DNA of 64,000 nt from Nipponacmea schrenckii (lineage: Eukaryota; Mollusca; Gastropoda; Lottiidae), in NCBI GenBank assembly GCA_030562195.1, contig JAUJPP010000012.1, positions 1,674,001 through 1,738,000 of the forward strand, in the 5' to 3' direction. Position 1 is the first letter of the stretch, and the number at the start of each line of letters is the position of its first letter. Made by a program: the position numbers and the translations under genes. Positions 23,301-36,472 of this stretch are shown in pieces. A model generated the notes under the pieces. The model had not been told where the DNA came from. It was given only the letters and a program-made list of their open reading frames with translations, and searched no databases.

Positions 23301-26300
23301 TCTTCGTTTTTTTTAATAACTATTTCTAGCATATTGCAAAAAGAATTTTTTAAATATCTTAAGAATTCCGGAAGTGGATTTTTAAATTTTACAAGCGAAT
23401 AACGTCGAATCCGGAAGTGATGTCGAAAATTTGAAAGATAATTTTTGATCGCATTAACAATGTCTATCTACCTGTAAGTTTTCAGGTGGATGAGAATAAA
23501 ACTGTAGAAGTTGAAAAAACGCAAAAATTGAAATGAAAAAAGTAATGAAATTAGCAGTTTTAAACTGCAGTTATGTAGCTAGCAGTTTAAAGAAGCTAGC
23601 AAAAGAAGTTCTGTCAAAATCAGTCGAAAACTAGTGGTAATAAATAGCAAAAACCAAAATAGCGCTATTGCCCACAGCTCGTTTCGGGTTGACCTTAATG
23701 ACGTCATTTTGCATTTAACAAATACAAGTCACGCAGTTTGAATAGCAGACAGCAACAGGTAGTTTGTGGCATGTTGCCTTCTTAGAGAATAATCGAATGT
23801 GAAATTCAAAAAAAAAAAAAACAAAAAACATTTCAAAAACAAGGCTTATGAAAACAAAGAGTGACAAATTTCTAATTTGCCACTCAATAATGGAATATTT
23901 TTAATGTTATCTCCCAGGAGATATGGTGCAGTAGATAGTGCTTTTTATCATACAAGCAATATCTACTGCAGAATATCTTGATACCTTGATGGGTAATAAA
24001 AGTTATTAATCTCTTTAAACACAATAGATCAAATTTTCATTCATACTGTTCAAAAACACTATTCTACTATTTTGCTCAGTCTTGAGTTAACAAGAACATA
24101 GATTTAATAAGTTTGAATTTAAACAATTTTTAGTAGAATGATGTCCAGAACAGGGTTGTTGATTTGCCTCTATTTTTGGACATGACAGGCAGCTAAAATG
24201 ATTGATGATCAATATCCTTTGTCAAACATTAGTTATGGGTTAACCACTACGTCTCATTCAATGTCTGTTATATTCAAAAATGGCAATAAGCAACAACAAA
24301 ACAATTCACCGCCCATGGCCCAAAACCTACTGCTACTGTATAAGCTTATATAGTAATTGAAGTAAAACTATTATATGTAGTCATATCAGTACATAGCAAG
24401 CTACTACCATGACTTTGATATTCTTTCTAAAATTCATATTTATTATTTTCTGTTTCTGCATTATAGATACCTACACCCTATCAGTGAAGGATTGTGATGA
24501 ATCAAGTAGGTTTCTAGTAAAACATTATAAAATAGTGGCCCGATGTGTTCAACCCAATCAGTATGTGTATTTTATCACTCAGAAACGAAAGTTTAAATCA
24601 TTACTAGATCTAGTTGACCATTATATGGGTATGTATTATATATTATTTCTATCTTTAGTTTTTCTCCTACTGCAAGGGCGTTTTTGTACAACCTTACTAT
24701 TACTCATTTTCTTACTTTATTTATCCTACAAGGATAATACCATGAAATGCATAGCTTGGATTATCAATTCAACTACCATCCATGTTTGTCTTTTGCCAGC
24801 TCTCATAAATGGGACAGTACTACTACCTATTTTGAGAGTGACCTATTTATAAACAGAGTAACCTATAGAGTCTGGACAAGCTTTGATTAATCACATATTA
24901 TTGGTCTTTTGACCTGACGTCAGTTCCAATGTTGCTACTAATATGTATACTAATTGTTGGTATTTTCTATTCATAGAAATCTCAGATGGTTTATGTACCA
25001 AGTTAACAGCTATTTGTATTAAACCCCGGTCATTATTATGGGCATTAGATCGTGGTAAAGATGATGAATATGCAACTGATAGAGACAGTATAACTATCAT
25101 TAACAAAGTTGGTAGTGGACAGTTTGCTGATGTTTACTTAGGTGAGTTGACAAGTGGTATTTTAACTAGCAAAAATTTGCTTAGGAAAAATCTTTGTGGA
25201 GCCTGCAAGATCCCAATTTAAACTTAGTCAGATGAACATCGACTGTGTCAGAAGTATGAGTAAGTCATTCTGGCCTTGCACCAAATATTTGTGTGTATAT
25301 ATATATAGCCCCTTTTTCTTTTATATTTATTTTAGGTAAAATTGGCCAATCAGTGAGTGTAGCTGTAAAAATACAAAACCGAGACAATGTGACAACATCA
25401 GCATTTTTAGATGAGGCTCAAATATTAAAAACATTACAACACCCTAATATTATACCATTAAAAGGAATCTGTAGTGAAAAGGAACCTGTGTATATATTAA
25501 CGGAATATATGTGTAATGGAAGATTGTCTTTATTTTTACGTGAAGGAAGTGGTCGTGATTTGACTCAGCATCAATTAATACGCATTGGAGCTCAGGTATG
25601 ACTACTTCTACTTTCTGATACAATCATTGTCTGATTGTCTATTAAAGCTGTAATTCATCATAAAATGTTTGTTTCACATACAAAAATGACCATGACAGCT
25701 CGTTTTATCATATGGGTTGTATTATATATTTGTAACAAAGTTTCATGAGATTGGTTCAGCTTTCTGTATTCTGTGACTTATTAATTTTGTCTGTTATTAC
25801 TGCTGGGATGTATGGCGTTCCCCACTAGCAAATGGTAAACAAGAGGTATATCGCGTTCTGGCGTTCAACTGGGAATTTATCATGGCTGTCATTGTGGATA
25901 TAATTTTGCTTTGCCTTACGATGATGTTTTTACCATATAATGAATCCTGTATGAATAAATGTTTTTCGAATAAATGGAAATTTATGAAAAGACCTCATTA
26001 ACATTTGGCATAGACCCTTCATTGTTAATTTACCTTAATTAAAGGTTGAAGAATCATTACAATAATTACTATAGAGTTTCAAAGTGACCGGAAATGTATC
26101 ACACAAAATCACACAAATCTGGTATTTCAATGCTATGCATGATAAATACTCACATTGAAATACAAACATATGAAAATGACTTTTCCTTATAAGGCTACCT
26201 TCTTGTTTCCGTCATAAGTGTCCCATGTTGTGAACTCGATATAAATTTATCTACCAGAGTTCACCAATAGAAAATACGACTTCTTAGCAATATTTTGAAA

Positions 26301-27572
26301 TAATGGAAGATAACTACCACATCAGGAGTAGTATGTATTATATTTCCTAAGGGTCACAAATACAGCATAAGTGCATTTTGTATATTCCAATATTATTGCA
26401 GATACTAATATATTCTATGTTTTTTTCTTCCTTTAGATAGCAGATGCCATGGCTTACATGGAAAAAGAAAAATTTGTACATAGAAATTTAGGTGCTAGAA
26501 ATATTTTGGTTGGTGATCAAAATCGTGTGAAAATTTCTGGGTTTGGAATGACCAAAGCTACCAATGATCCTGATTTTAATTATAGAAAAGGTAATAAGAA
26601 TTTGATTATAACTTTTAATTTTTAACTTTTTTCTTGAAACCTAACAATCTTATCTTGTAAGAAATCTAACAATCCTCACCAACAATGATATATCTACCGC
26701 TAAATAGTTGGGTTTATAACAGTGTAAGCACTGACTTTTAATAAAGAAATTACGTTCAATGAATTATCTTGTGGAAGCTGAAATTGAGCTTCACCAGCTT
26801 GTCCAACAAATTGACTGTAGTAGAGCTCTATCATATTTATAACCTTTGAATAATTAGTCCTTAAGCGACATTTAGGGGTAGAGAATACATTAAATAACGG
26901 AACACAACTTTATGGTATACTACTCTTTAAATTTATTACAATGTTTCAACAATCTACATTGTCATCATCAGGTGAAATGAAATATTTATATACAATACTA
27001 ACAATAGTAACAGTTAATAGAAGAAAAGTAAGGTTGTTGCTAATCTTTGAATAATTGTAGGATTAAAGATGGCCATTAAGTGGATGGCACCAGAAGTGTT
27101 ATTGTATAATAAATACAGTTCTAAGGCTGATGTTTGGTCATTTGGTATTGTCTTGATAGAAATATTTACTAAAGGAAAGGAACCATATGATGGTGAGTAA
27201 CATTTTTTTTCCAACTGTTTTTGCTTTTGGCTTATATTCATAATAATATAAGTGCATTTTTATAAGAATAAAAATTCTGAATCTAGAAGATATTATGTTC
27301 TGAACTGGAAATTATTTATTGTGTTACGTAATATCTTTCTAGACTACACAAATTCAGCTTTTGCAAAATGTTGATATTTTTGTGGATTATTTCTAGGAAT
27401 ACCAAGTAAAGAATCATTTGAAAAAGTTCAAAGAGGTTATAGAATACCGCGACCAGACAACTGTCCAGCAGAAGTGTATGATGTCATATGTAATTGCTGG
27501 CAGACAAATTCACATTCAAGGCCAACATTTGACTATTTAAATACATTTCTACATGATTACAATGACAGCTGA
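20325..27572 (+). CDS. RING-SH2-Src-like pseudokinase (TRIM-type RING fused to a Src-family SH2-kinase module)
   Basis: Eight exons join in phase to 508 residues: 20325-20698, 21121-21224, 24467-24628, 24977-25141, 25336-25595, 26437-26590, 27061-27192, 27397-27572. Residues 22-66 form a C3HC4 RING with all eight ligands (C22, C25, C37, H39, C42, C45, C63, C66), followed by a TRIM-like [14 protein letters not shown]. The SH2 domain (about 126-215) has WYFGKVTR, the phosphotyrosine Arg (FLIR, R153) and HYKI. The kinase domain (about 254-505) has [15 protein letters not shown] (K280), E295, IKWMAPE and DVWSFG, all Src-like. The catalytic loop reads HRNLGARN (N372 for Asp) and DFG is GFG (G390), so it is probably a pseudokinase. 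The SH3 domain, myristoylation site and Src regulatory C-tail are absent. Inferred role: a phosphotyrosine-directed E3 ubiquitin ligase. Src-type exon phases run through the SH2-kinase part. Confidence 0.9.
21225..24466. repeat. Repeat-rich intron 2 of the kinase-like gene
   Basis: A short inverted repeat (CTTTCTTGATATCAAAAATA at about 21288, with its reverse complement near 21371) marks the left part. Diverged direct repeats containing AGGTCAAGGTCA...GATATAGCCTT follow at roughly 130-bp spacing (about 21500, 21630, 21765). A second, longer duplication, around ATATCAATGGATAGAT (22508) and ATATCAGTGGATAGAT (22991), shares AAAATTCAAAAATCGG. The segment from about 21410 to 24000 begins TTTATCACCCAATATAG and ends GATGGGTAATAAAAG, possibly one old composite element. 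No exon is seen. Confidence 0.5.
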
Positions 27573-30500
27573 ATTCATGGACAAATTTATTGGACAAAAT
27601 ACGAAATGATGAGAATTGATTCCTTGATTCTGATTGGATTATAACTAGTGATTGTCAAGGATACTGCCACTGCTCACTGTGCTCATCCACATCCTGTGCT
27701 CATGCTCATAAGCAGGAAATAGAAATATGTAAATTATTATTAAATGTGCGAGTAGTATATTCTGTGAATGAAGTGCTGTTGACCAATTGAAAACCAATAT
27801 TTGGAGCAATGAATATAACCTTCGAACTATCTTAACTTTAGAAGGTCAAGCTTTTGGTTTTGAAAAAGTAACCTAACCTTAGATAGTTAAAATATCTATG
27901 AACTGAAACATGACAATCAGTTGCTGTGTACATGCAGCACAAATGTTTTTCTATTTGTTAGTGATGGGAGTTAGTTTTGGTTTGTTTTTAGTATATTATA
28001 AACTGATATGCTGGGACATATTTATAAAAAGAACTTACAAAGACAATTTACAATACAGTAACTACACACTAAATAATGGCATAAAAAAGACATTTTAGTT
28101 GGGTAGGTGATGCCAATGTTACAAGAAAACGACAGCTTTTTAGGATTATTTTGGTAAATTATTTAATGTTTGTTGCCATTCACCAAAATCTTGCATATGC
28201 TGCTGGCATGGTATATCTAAATCTACTTCTTCAAATCTGATGTTAGGGTTATTGAGATAGATATTGAGCCTATAACTTCAATGAAGAGGTTTGAGGATCT
28301 CTAGATTCCCTACCCAACTGAAATTATCTAAATATATATTTTATTACATGAATGAGGTGGAAAGTAAAGGTTATTGTCTGTGTCTGTATAGTATTATTCT
28401 GGTTTTTATATTGTTCATAACAGTATATCGTTCTGCAGGACATTGAAATTAGATGCTTATTTAGGATCAGTGCTGATTTGTTGTCCCTCTCCATGATATA
28501 GAACTATACAGACCAGAAAATAACTATTATTTGTATCATAGTGACTTTATATTCAGGGAAAATCTATTATATTATCATACTAACTTTACAGTCACTTATA
28601 CATGTATATACAATTTGATTCAAATACAGCTCTATGAATTTCAAAAACACATCCGAGTAGATTATTACTAATGTGAATCCAACATTAGAATGGTAATTTT
28701 ATCGTCTCAAGTCTTATGTTGATTTCTGGCTTTTCTGTTTTTAATCAAGGCATTTAATATAGTTTAATCTGTATTTGAATCAGGTTGTTCAGTATACTTA
28801 CTATATTACCATCATTGTTATAGTTCACCTTCATTAAAGGCCACAAAATATAATTCTTTGTCTCTCAGAAGATAATTTATTTCTAAATTTAGTTTATTTA
28901 AGACCATAAAATTTAATATAATGAAACAAAAATTTAGGTAAGATAGAAACAAAACCAAGATTCATACCTTGGTGTGTGAGACACAAAGAATTATTTTCTG
29001 TGCTTTTCATATATACATTGTTTCATCATTTATGTCATAAATCATTTAATTCACGCCCCTTAATTACTTTCTGGACCATAAAATTACTTTCTTTCTAGAC
29101 CCATAGATTACTTCTTAAGCAATCACTTATATGTACTGAAATCATTTAGTTCTTGATATTCACTTACACTTTGTTTGTCCCTTCCTATTTCTTTTCTGTC
29201 TCATCTTGTTCACTGTTTTCATTGTCCCTATTGACCCATACAACCATTTTTTTATGTGTGTTTTGCTTCCTTTTTTTCACAGGTTTTAAGGTTGTAAGCT
29301 TACTTATTGTTTGTGGCATTTTAAATTGTTATTTTAAAACAATTGACCCATTTTAGATTGAATAATATTTTTTAATTAGTCTATTAAATGAGTTATAATT
29401 GAGTTGTTTTATTTTAATAATGCAATTTTATATCTTAAAGTAACTGATAATCAAAAATTACATAATTATGAACAAATTGTCAATTGTTGTACTATTAAAT
29501 AATACACAGATAAATTATTTTATGAACAACTGATCATTTATATAGAACTGTCCAATTAGTAATGGTTTTAGTGTAAAGACTATTATGTGTAAAGAGATGT
29601 AAAAATTGTTGTCATTGTAAATGTCATTACCTTATGCATGACGCTTTAAGTCAATTTCTGGAATTTTCAGTGAAATAACTAGTACATAAACTTAGCTGTG
29701 AAATTTTTGCCTTTCAAAAATAAAGCTTTGGCATGCACCCTTCATTTCTTCAACAAATGAAGAAATATTATATATTTTTATGGTGTTGAACTGTATATTT
29801 CATATGAAGGGAAAATATACATTTGATGTTACTCATCTACTCTTATCACAAAGACTGTTGTAATGGTTAAAATACAAAATTACACTAATTAAAAGTGAAC
29901 CATTGTCTTTTATAGCAGGATATGATATATACAATAATGGCATGCTCCTAAAGATGTTCAAAACAATATCCTAATGTTAGTACAGAATTTAGTTGATCTT
30001 TGAAGTTTAAAACATCAGGAAGGAATAAGGTGCCAAGCTAATCAGTGATTAATGTTAAACTTGCAAAAAATATTGTAAAATTGTTAAACTCCAGTTTTTA
30101 ATATTTTATCAAGAATTGATTCATGCTTAATTATTTGAGCTTCAATAGAATCAAGGCTTACAGTTTAAATATAGAAAGCACAACCATGAGTCATCCTAGT
30201 AGAGCCAGTAGAAATTGAATTTTTTGTTCAGTGAACTATAGGGTATTTCTAATGATAATAATAAAATATTTAAATATAGTCATTGTACATACTGAATATC
30301 ATTGTCTAATTTTGTCTACAAATTATATTTAAGCCTTGTTTACTGAAGTTTACAGTCAGTCAATTTGAAATGAAACATAGCTGGGATAAGATATTTATGC
30401 ATATCTAGGCATATGTGGAGTGAAAAACAAAATCAATTTATGTTTTTTTATAATAATACACAGTAATGGCCACATAAACTGGGTCCTGGGTATGCACAAA

Positions 30501-31480
30501 TATCTTAGCTATACTAGGCCTATCATTGCCTAAGCCTTCTTTGTTTATATAATAGCTTCTGTAATATATTGCATCTGTTCTCAATTAACACTGCCAAAAT
30601 ATCTACTGTATGTCCCAATTTTGAAAATAAAACTAAGACTGTATGTTGACTTGCATGTGTTGTATTATGTTTATATTTCTATCATTCTGTTTTTATGAGC
30701 TCAAAAAAGTGCAGAAAAGGGTGAGATAAAAATAGGTTTTTGAACAAAATCTTGTCAAGACCATGCATAGATGGTGTGTAAAACCAATGTACCTTATGTT
30801 ACTGACAGCGCACCCCTTGAAGTCACCTTATTGTACAATGTAAACTATTTTCTTCTCTAGCCCTTCTATTACTTCTTTAGAAAAGCATGACATGGACATC
30901 AATATCGTATTATTTGAATGCCATATTTAGCCTATGTGCATAGTTGTAAGTATGCATGTGCGCCCTATATTTCCACCTGGCTATTTATTATGACATTTAT
31001 GATAAAATTTAATAGTAGTCTTTAGTCAAAATTGTTAATTTCGATTACCTCCCTTGCATAACTCATAAGAACTGGAGATAGAAAAAGTTCCAGAAGAAAT
31101 TTTCTGTCAAAACAATCTGACAATCTTAATTATTCTGATGTTAAAATGTCGTTATGTTTGAGTAAAAATATGTTTTCTTGAGAACGAAACAGTAAGTAAA
31201 GAAAATAATATATTTTGAGTATGGGTGGGTAAAAATGTTGATGCTGGGTTTGATAATTATTATCATTATAAATATTATGTCACACAGTCAGACAACACAC
31301 CAGACGTGTGGACCCATTTTCATATTATGATAATATCATACAAACATATAAGTATCATGATGTTGGCTAGCTAGACTGGCTGGTATCAATACAGAATTGC
31401 ATGTAAAAATGCATCATGAAACATATTTCTTAGTTGAAATTCCTGCTCTGTAGCTAAATGTTTAAATTAATATTTTCCAG
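27573..31480. other. Intergenic region and 3' UTR of the kinase-like gene
   Basis: About 3.9 kb of AT-rich sequence. A possible poly(A) signal (ATTAAA) lies at about 27739. A 62-codon ORF at 27910-28098 and others are short and unrecognised. An acceptor-like TATTTTCCAG at 31471-31480 belongs to the SLC19 gene. No further gene is seen. Confidence 0.5.
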
Positions 31481-31495
31481 ATTGAGCTGACTTGA

Positions 31496-31528
31496 ATGTG
31501 CCTGTCAGAATGGCTGGAGAGAAGTTAA
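31496..31528 (+). promoter_or_regulatory. Overlapping uORF at the SLC19 start
   Basis: An ATG at 31496 opens a 10-codon ORF ending with TAA at 31526-31528. It overlaps the main ATG at 31510 in a different frame. It lies in the exon that begins after the acceptor at 31479-31480, so it should be in the mature mRNA. Confidence 0.45.
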
Positions 31529-34461
31529 TTAGTTTAGCATTATGTTCCTTGGGTTTATTTAAATCAATTCAACCCCATTGGTTATATTTTGATCAGTATG
31601 TGCATACGAAATATCCAAATGTGACAAGTGATGAACTTTTTCAGGAAATCATACCGGCTCGGGACTATTCTGCCTTATTTCTTATCCCTTTCATTATAGC
31701 TGGAACAGATTACTTAAAGTATAAACCCATAATTATTCTGCAAGGTTTCTTTTCGGTGATTTTATGTTCCTTGTTAATTTGGGACAAAATACTCCTTTCA
31801 TTAATAGTATCTCAGATCTTTAGAGGCTTTATTCTATCGACAGATGTAGCTTTCTATGCATATATTTTTGCTATCGTAACCTCTGAAAATTATAAGTTAA
31901 ATGTGTGTTTGACTCAAGCTTCAGTTCTCTTTGGAAAATTTCTGGGGCTTTTATTAGCTCTGTTGCTAGTTGTGTTAGAAATTACCTCGAATTTAGACAC
32001 TATAAATTATATTGCCTTTGCTTTCTCTCTGGTGTCACTAATAGTTACTCTTCTTCTGCCTCATGTGAAGCCTAGAATCCCCACACAAAGGGAGATAATT
32101 GAAAGAGAATTAAGAACACCAAGTGGATTGTCTGGTTCTGAAACATTACAGAAGAGTCCATGGGATGAAGATCGTACTTCGTCCATGCATTCAGAAGTCA
32201 TTGATTCATATGCACATGTCAATGATCCTGCATTTACTGCGTATGCACGGTCAAATATGTTTAGCGATATTGACACCAGTTCAATAGGATTTTATGGAGA
32301 TTATTCTGGCAGCGATCAGTATGATCAGTCAATAAACTCAGAATCAATGGGAGATAATTCAATAACTTCATCAAGGGTGGACAATCAGGAATCTGAAGCA
32401 GATCCAGACCGTTTAAAATCACTGTCACTAGTAAGAGAGAAGATGGAAAAATTTGTGAAAGATATCAAGAAAGTTTATAGTGAAGCAACAGTGATATACT
32501 GGTCTATCTGGATGGTTATTAGTGGTTGTTGTTATTTTATTCTTGAAGATAAATTCAGTGAGTTATTAGATGAAGCCACACCTGGAAGACCTGATGCCTT
32601 GTCTTATGATGCTGGGACTGTAACACTTGCTACTGTTTTAGGTAATTTATAAATGATTAGCTTTCAGTTCAATTTGAATTGAATTTTACTTGCTATATTT
32701 TCAATACAGAACCATACCCTTTAGGACACAAATAATAATCTGTATAAGCCAAACAATTCCAGTTTACAAATATCTTGTCCAGTGTCATTTCCAAACTTGG
32801 GAGCAATAGTTTAGTAGTTGGTATCTTAAACATCAAGTACCCATAGGTAATTAATTATACATTCTTTGTATGCTGGAAACATTTGACAAAAATGTCCATG
32901 AGAAAGCATCTTAGGAAATATATAAGTGAAATTGCAAACTGTATGATTTTTCAGGTATTTTACCAATATTAGTGTATGGTTTGATAAGAGCAACATGTAA
33001 TATCTACAGTGAACCAGTATTATTCGTACTATCATTATTACAATGTATATTGGTATTATTAATATCTACCAGTTATAATATATGGTTAATATACACTACC
33101 TATACTTTATCTTATATTGTATATCAACTAGGATTTGTTATATCCATGTAAGTTTTATATCATCTTTTTAAATATTAATGATTTTCAGTTGCAGATAAAG
33201 TCATATTTTATAGCACAGGGACAATTCGATAGAGACATCTGTTATCTGATTATTACCAAAGTATAATTGACCTACTGGACTCTGAATAATAAAATTAATC
33301 CAATTTGCTAAGTGTCACATATTTGACATTGATATTTGACTCCAGTGGCTGTGCCTTTTCGGCAGTTCTGCTATTTTTGTTTTTTTAAATATAATAATGT
33401 TTTGTCACCCCTTTATTCATCTACATGTACTTATATTTGAAACAATTTACAAATTTATTGTGTTTTGGGTTTTTTTTTCATTATCACTTTTAAGACAGAA
33501 TTTTGAAGGAAGATTTGTTCTTATATGATGTTACCGTCTTTCCCCATATCGATATAATTTTTTGCAGATTTTTAATTGGTAATATCCTACAAGCTAGAAG
33601 GTATGGATTTGTATTTGGTATTAATTTATTAGTAGCTACAGTTATCAAGTTGGTATTGGGTGTGATAATAGATAACCATGCTTTAAATTTACCACCTTCC
33701 TCTCAGGTATGTAATCCTATTTTCTAAGATATTTCAGGGGTTCACTAATCCTACCCCATACACGGCATTTCACATTTCATTATTATTCTTTATTAACATT
33801 TGATTGAGTTACTTTGTTTGTGGGCGTGGAAACAAGATTGATATATATGTATATCTGACCAATCAGAAATTGGTTTTGATGAAACAGAAACGAGAAAGAT
33901 TAAAAAAGAGACCGTTGGAAAAGATAAGAACACATTCTAACATCCAGCTAATAAATATTCCAAAATATAGTCTTGATTTTCTGATAGCTCCGAAAAAATC
34001 TTACTCAATTCTGTATCGTCCATGTATTTTTCAAAATATTTGATGACAGATGCTTTTGTTTTGTTTACGTTCTTTAAATGTAGACAAACAGATAAAAAAC
34101 TTTATTTTAGTTTATTTGCATGCAAAAAATTAAAAGCAGTCAGCTGCAATGATTCTATTTCATTTGTGGCTATATTTGGTAAATTCTTATTAAAGAGCAA
34201 TATATACAATAGCCTATATTGATTATAAAATAAGATTTAACCATACATGAAGTGATATAACTGAAATTCAATATTAACGAGGGAAACTTTTTCTGTATTT
34301 TTTAGGTGACTGTAACTGGTGTAATATTGGGTTTACTTGGTTTGTGTTTCCTTGCTAAGATTATTTATAACATCACCAAGCTATATCGACAGAATGGACA
34401 GTGCTGTGGTAATTATAGTAACCCACAAGATAGAGATCTACTAGTGAATACAAGCACCTAA
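31510..34461 (+). CDS. SLC19-family vitamin transporter (thiamine/folate type)
   Basis: SLC19 proteins are twelve-helix major-facilitator carriers for thiamine (SLC19A2/A3) or reduced folate (SLC19A1) at the plasma membrane. Exons 31510-32641, 32955-33147, 33568-33706 and 34306-34461 join in phase (1, 0, 1, then stop bounded) to 539 residues. Family marks include DYLKYKPIIILQG (67-79), AFYAYI (114-119) and ARRYGFVFGINL after helix 9-10. Helices 1-6 lie within about residues 5-185. A long acidic, Ser-rich loop (about 188-325) separates them from helices 7-12, longer than in the human paralogs. N37 (NVT) is a candidate glycosylation site in the first outer loop. I chose ATG 31510; the frame extends upstream only through non-ATG codons. 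Whether it carries thiamine or folate cannot be told from this. Confidence 0.87.
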
Positions 34462-35702
34462 AATACTTTGCCTGAAGTTTAAATTCAGATATTCCTGAAG
34501 GGTTATGCCACCTTGAAATCTCGGAAATATTTACATTTACTTGGATTATTAAGTATTGAGTTAAGTTCACCTGTTTAGTCCTTATTGATATTTGAACATT
34601 GTTCTAGTACATTGGTCATAATTTCAAACAACATAACCACCTACTTTTCTGTATGAAATTCCTCAAAAAGGAAAATTTGTTTGTGTAAGACAAGACATAC
34701 AAATGAATTCAGAAATTTAAAATCTCCAGACTTTTGATGTAGACAATCTCAAGCATTAACTCTGTTGGTAGAATATAATCCAGAATTTGTTTATGTCTGA
34801 TATTAAAGATTCTTGTTGTCTATAGGGGTTTTTTTTCATGTTATTTAGGCTAAAAGTGCTATTTTTTTTCATCTAGTCATCATAATTCATTCATGTGTCT
34901 TCCTTTGATTCCTATAAGTTTCTTTCTTGAACAAATGTGTGAAACTTATAGGAAATCAAGTTTAACATTGTTAAAGTGTTAGTAAAATATTGTTTCCTAA
35001 AAGTCTGTTTACAAAAACCTACATTAATGTCACTAGTTGAATGTTTTTTATGGAGGTTCACACCTTGATATTACTATCTTTATTTTCCCCTAATTTGAAT
35101 TATGTTACACAATTTATTTAAAAATGGTTTATATATGTATTTTGTTTGTGATATTACTGGTTAATATTATTCACAATATTACAAACTCATTTGTTTCAAT
35201 TATTCTTCTTAAAATTGTTTATTTTTTAAATTATTTGTTTTTGAAGAGTACACTATTTTTATAATACCCTTTCACATTTACTTATTAATGTACATTCCAA
35301 AAAGTTATACTTTCATTTCAAACCACAATGTTAAAATTCTTTTTTTTTTAAAAGTCTTTTGTAATCCAAGATCTAATGGTTACAAAAATATGTTACTTCT
35401 TGTTGGAGATATATAGCCTACTGTATCTATTGCCTGTTTGCCAAAATATATATTGGACGCTTCTGAATATCATAAGAATAAATCTGTTTGGTTATATAAT
35501 ATTTTATATTCCATAAGCTGACTGACTATCCCTATTTAAATTAAAATACTACTTTCATTTCTTGAGACATGTAGAAATAGAGAGTGAAACTCATCCTTTA
35601 AGGTACTTTGTAAAGAATAATGAGCATTTTGTGCATTTCTAGAACTTCTGAAAAAATAATACAGATAATCAAAACCCAAATCAACAGCTGAAAAATGGGT
35701 AG
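34462..35702. other. SLC19 3' UTR and flank
   Basis: AT-rich sequence with poly-T runs. ATTAAA near 34803 and AATAAA near 35478 are possible poly(A) signals. No ORF of interest. Confidence 0.4.
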
Positions 35703-36472
35703 CTCCAGGTTGGTAATGAGAACCCTCCAGGTTGGTAATGAGAACCCTCCAGATTGGTAATGAATGAGAACCTGCCGGGTTTATAATGAGAACCCTCCAG
35801 GTTGGTAATGAGAACCCTCCAGGTTGGTAATGAGAACCCTCCAGGTTGGTAATGAGAACCCTCCAGGTTGGTAATGAGAAGCTCCAGGTTGGTAATGAGA
35901 ACCCTTCAGGTTGGAAACGAGAACACTGCAGGTTGGTGATGAGAACCCGCCAGGTTGGTAATGAGAACCCGCCAGGTTGGTAACGAGAACCCGCCAGGTT
36001 GGTAATGAAAACCCTCCAGGTTGGTAACGAGAACCCGCCAGGTTGGTAATGAGAACCCTCCAGGTTGGTAATGAGAAGCTCCAGGTTGGTAATGAGAACA
36101 CTCCAGGTTGGTAACGAGAACCCTTCAGGTTGGTAACGAGAACCCTCCAGGTTGGTAATGAGAACCCTCTAGGTTGGTAATGAGAACCCTCCAGGTTGGT
36201 AATGAGAACCCTCTAGGTTGGTAACGAGAACCCTCCAGGTTGATAATGAGAACCCTCCAGGTTGGTAAGGAGAACCCTCCAGGTTGATAATGAGAACCCT
36301 CCAGGTTGGTAAGGAGAACCCTCCAGGTTGGTAATGAGAACCCTCCAGGTTGATAATGAGAACCCTCCAGGTTGGTAATGAGAACCCTCTAGGTTGGTAA
36401 TGAGAACCCTCCAGGTTGGTAACGAGAACCCTTCAGGTTGGTAACGAGAACCCTCCAGATTGGTAATAAGAA
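35703..36472. repeat. 22-bp minisatellite, about 35 units
   Basis: The unit CCAGGTTGGTAATGAGAACC plus two or so bases repeats across about 770 bp, with variants AACGAG, AAGGAG and TGATAATGAG and an occasional 20-bp unit. The length is not a multiple of three, so a 106-codon minus-strand ORF here is incidental. Confidence 0.93.

Noticed and set aside
24409..24852. 147-codon ORF overlapping exon 3 of the kinase-like gene
   Set aside because: Its ends run into introns on both sides; the SH2 sequence is only within 24467-24628, which has good splice borders.
35781..36101. 106-codon minus-strand ORF in the 22-bp minisatellite
   Set aside because: The unit length is not a multiple of three and the peptide changes frame along the array; incidental.
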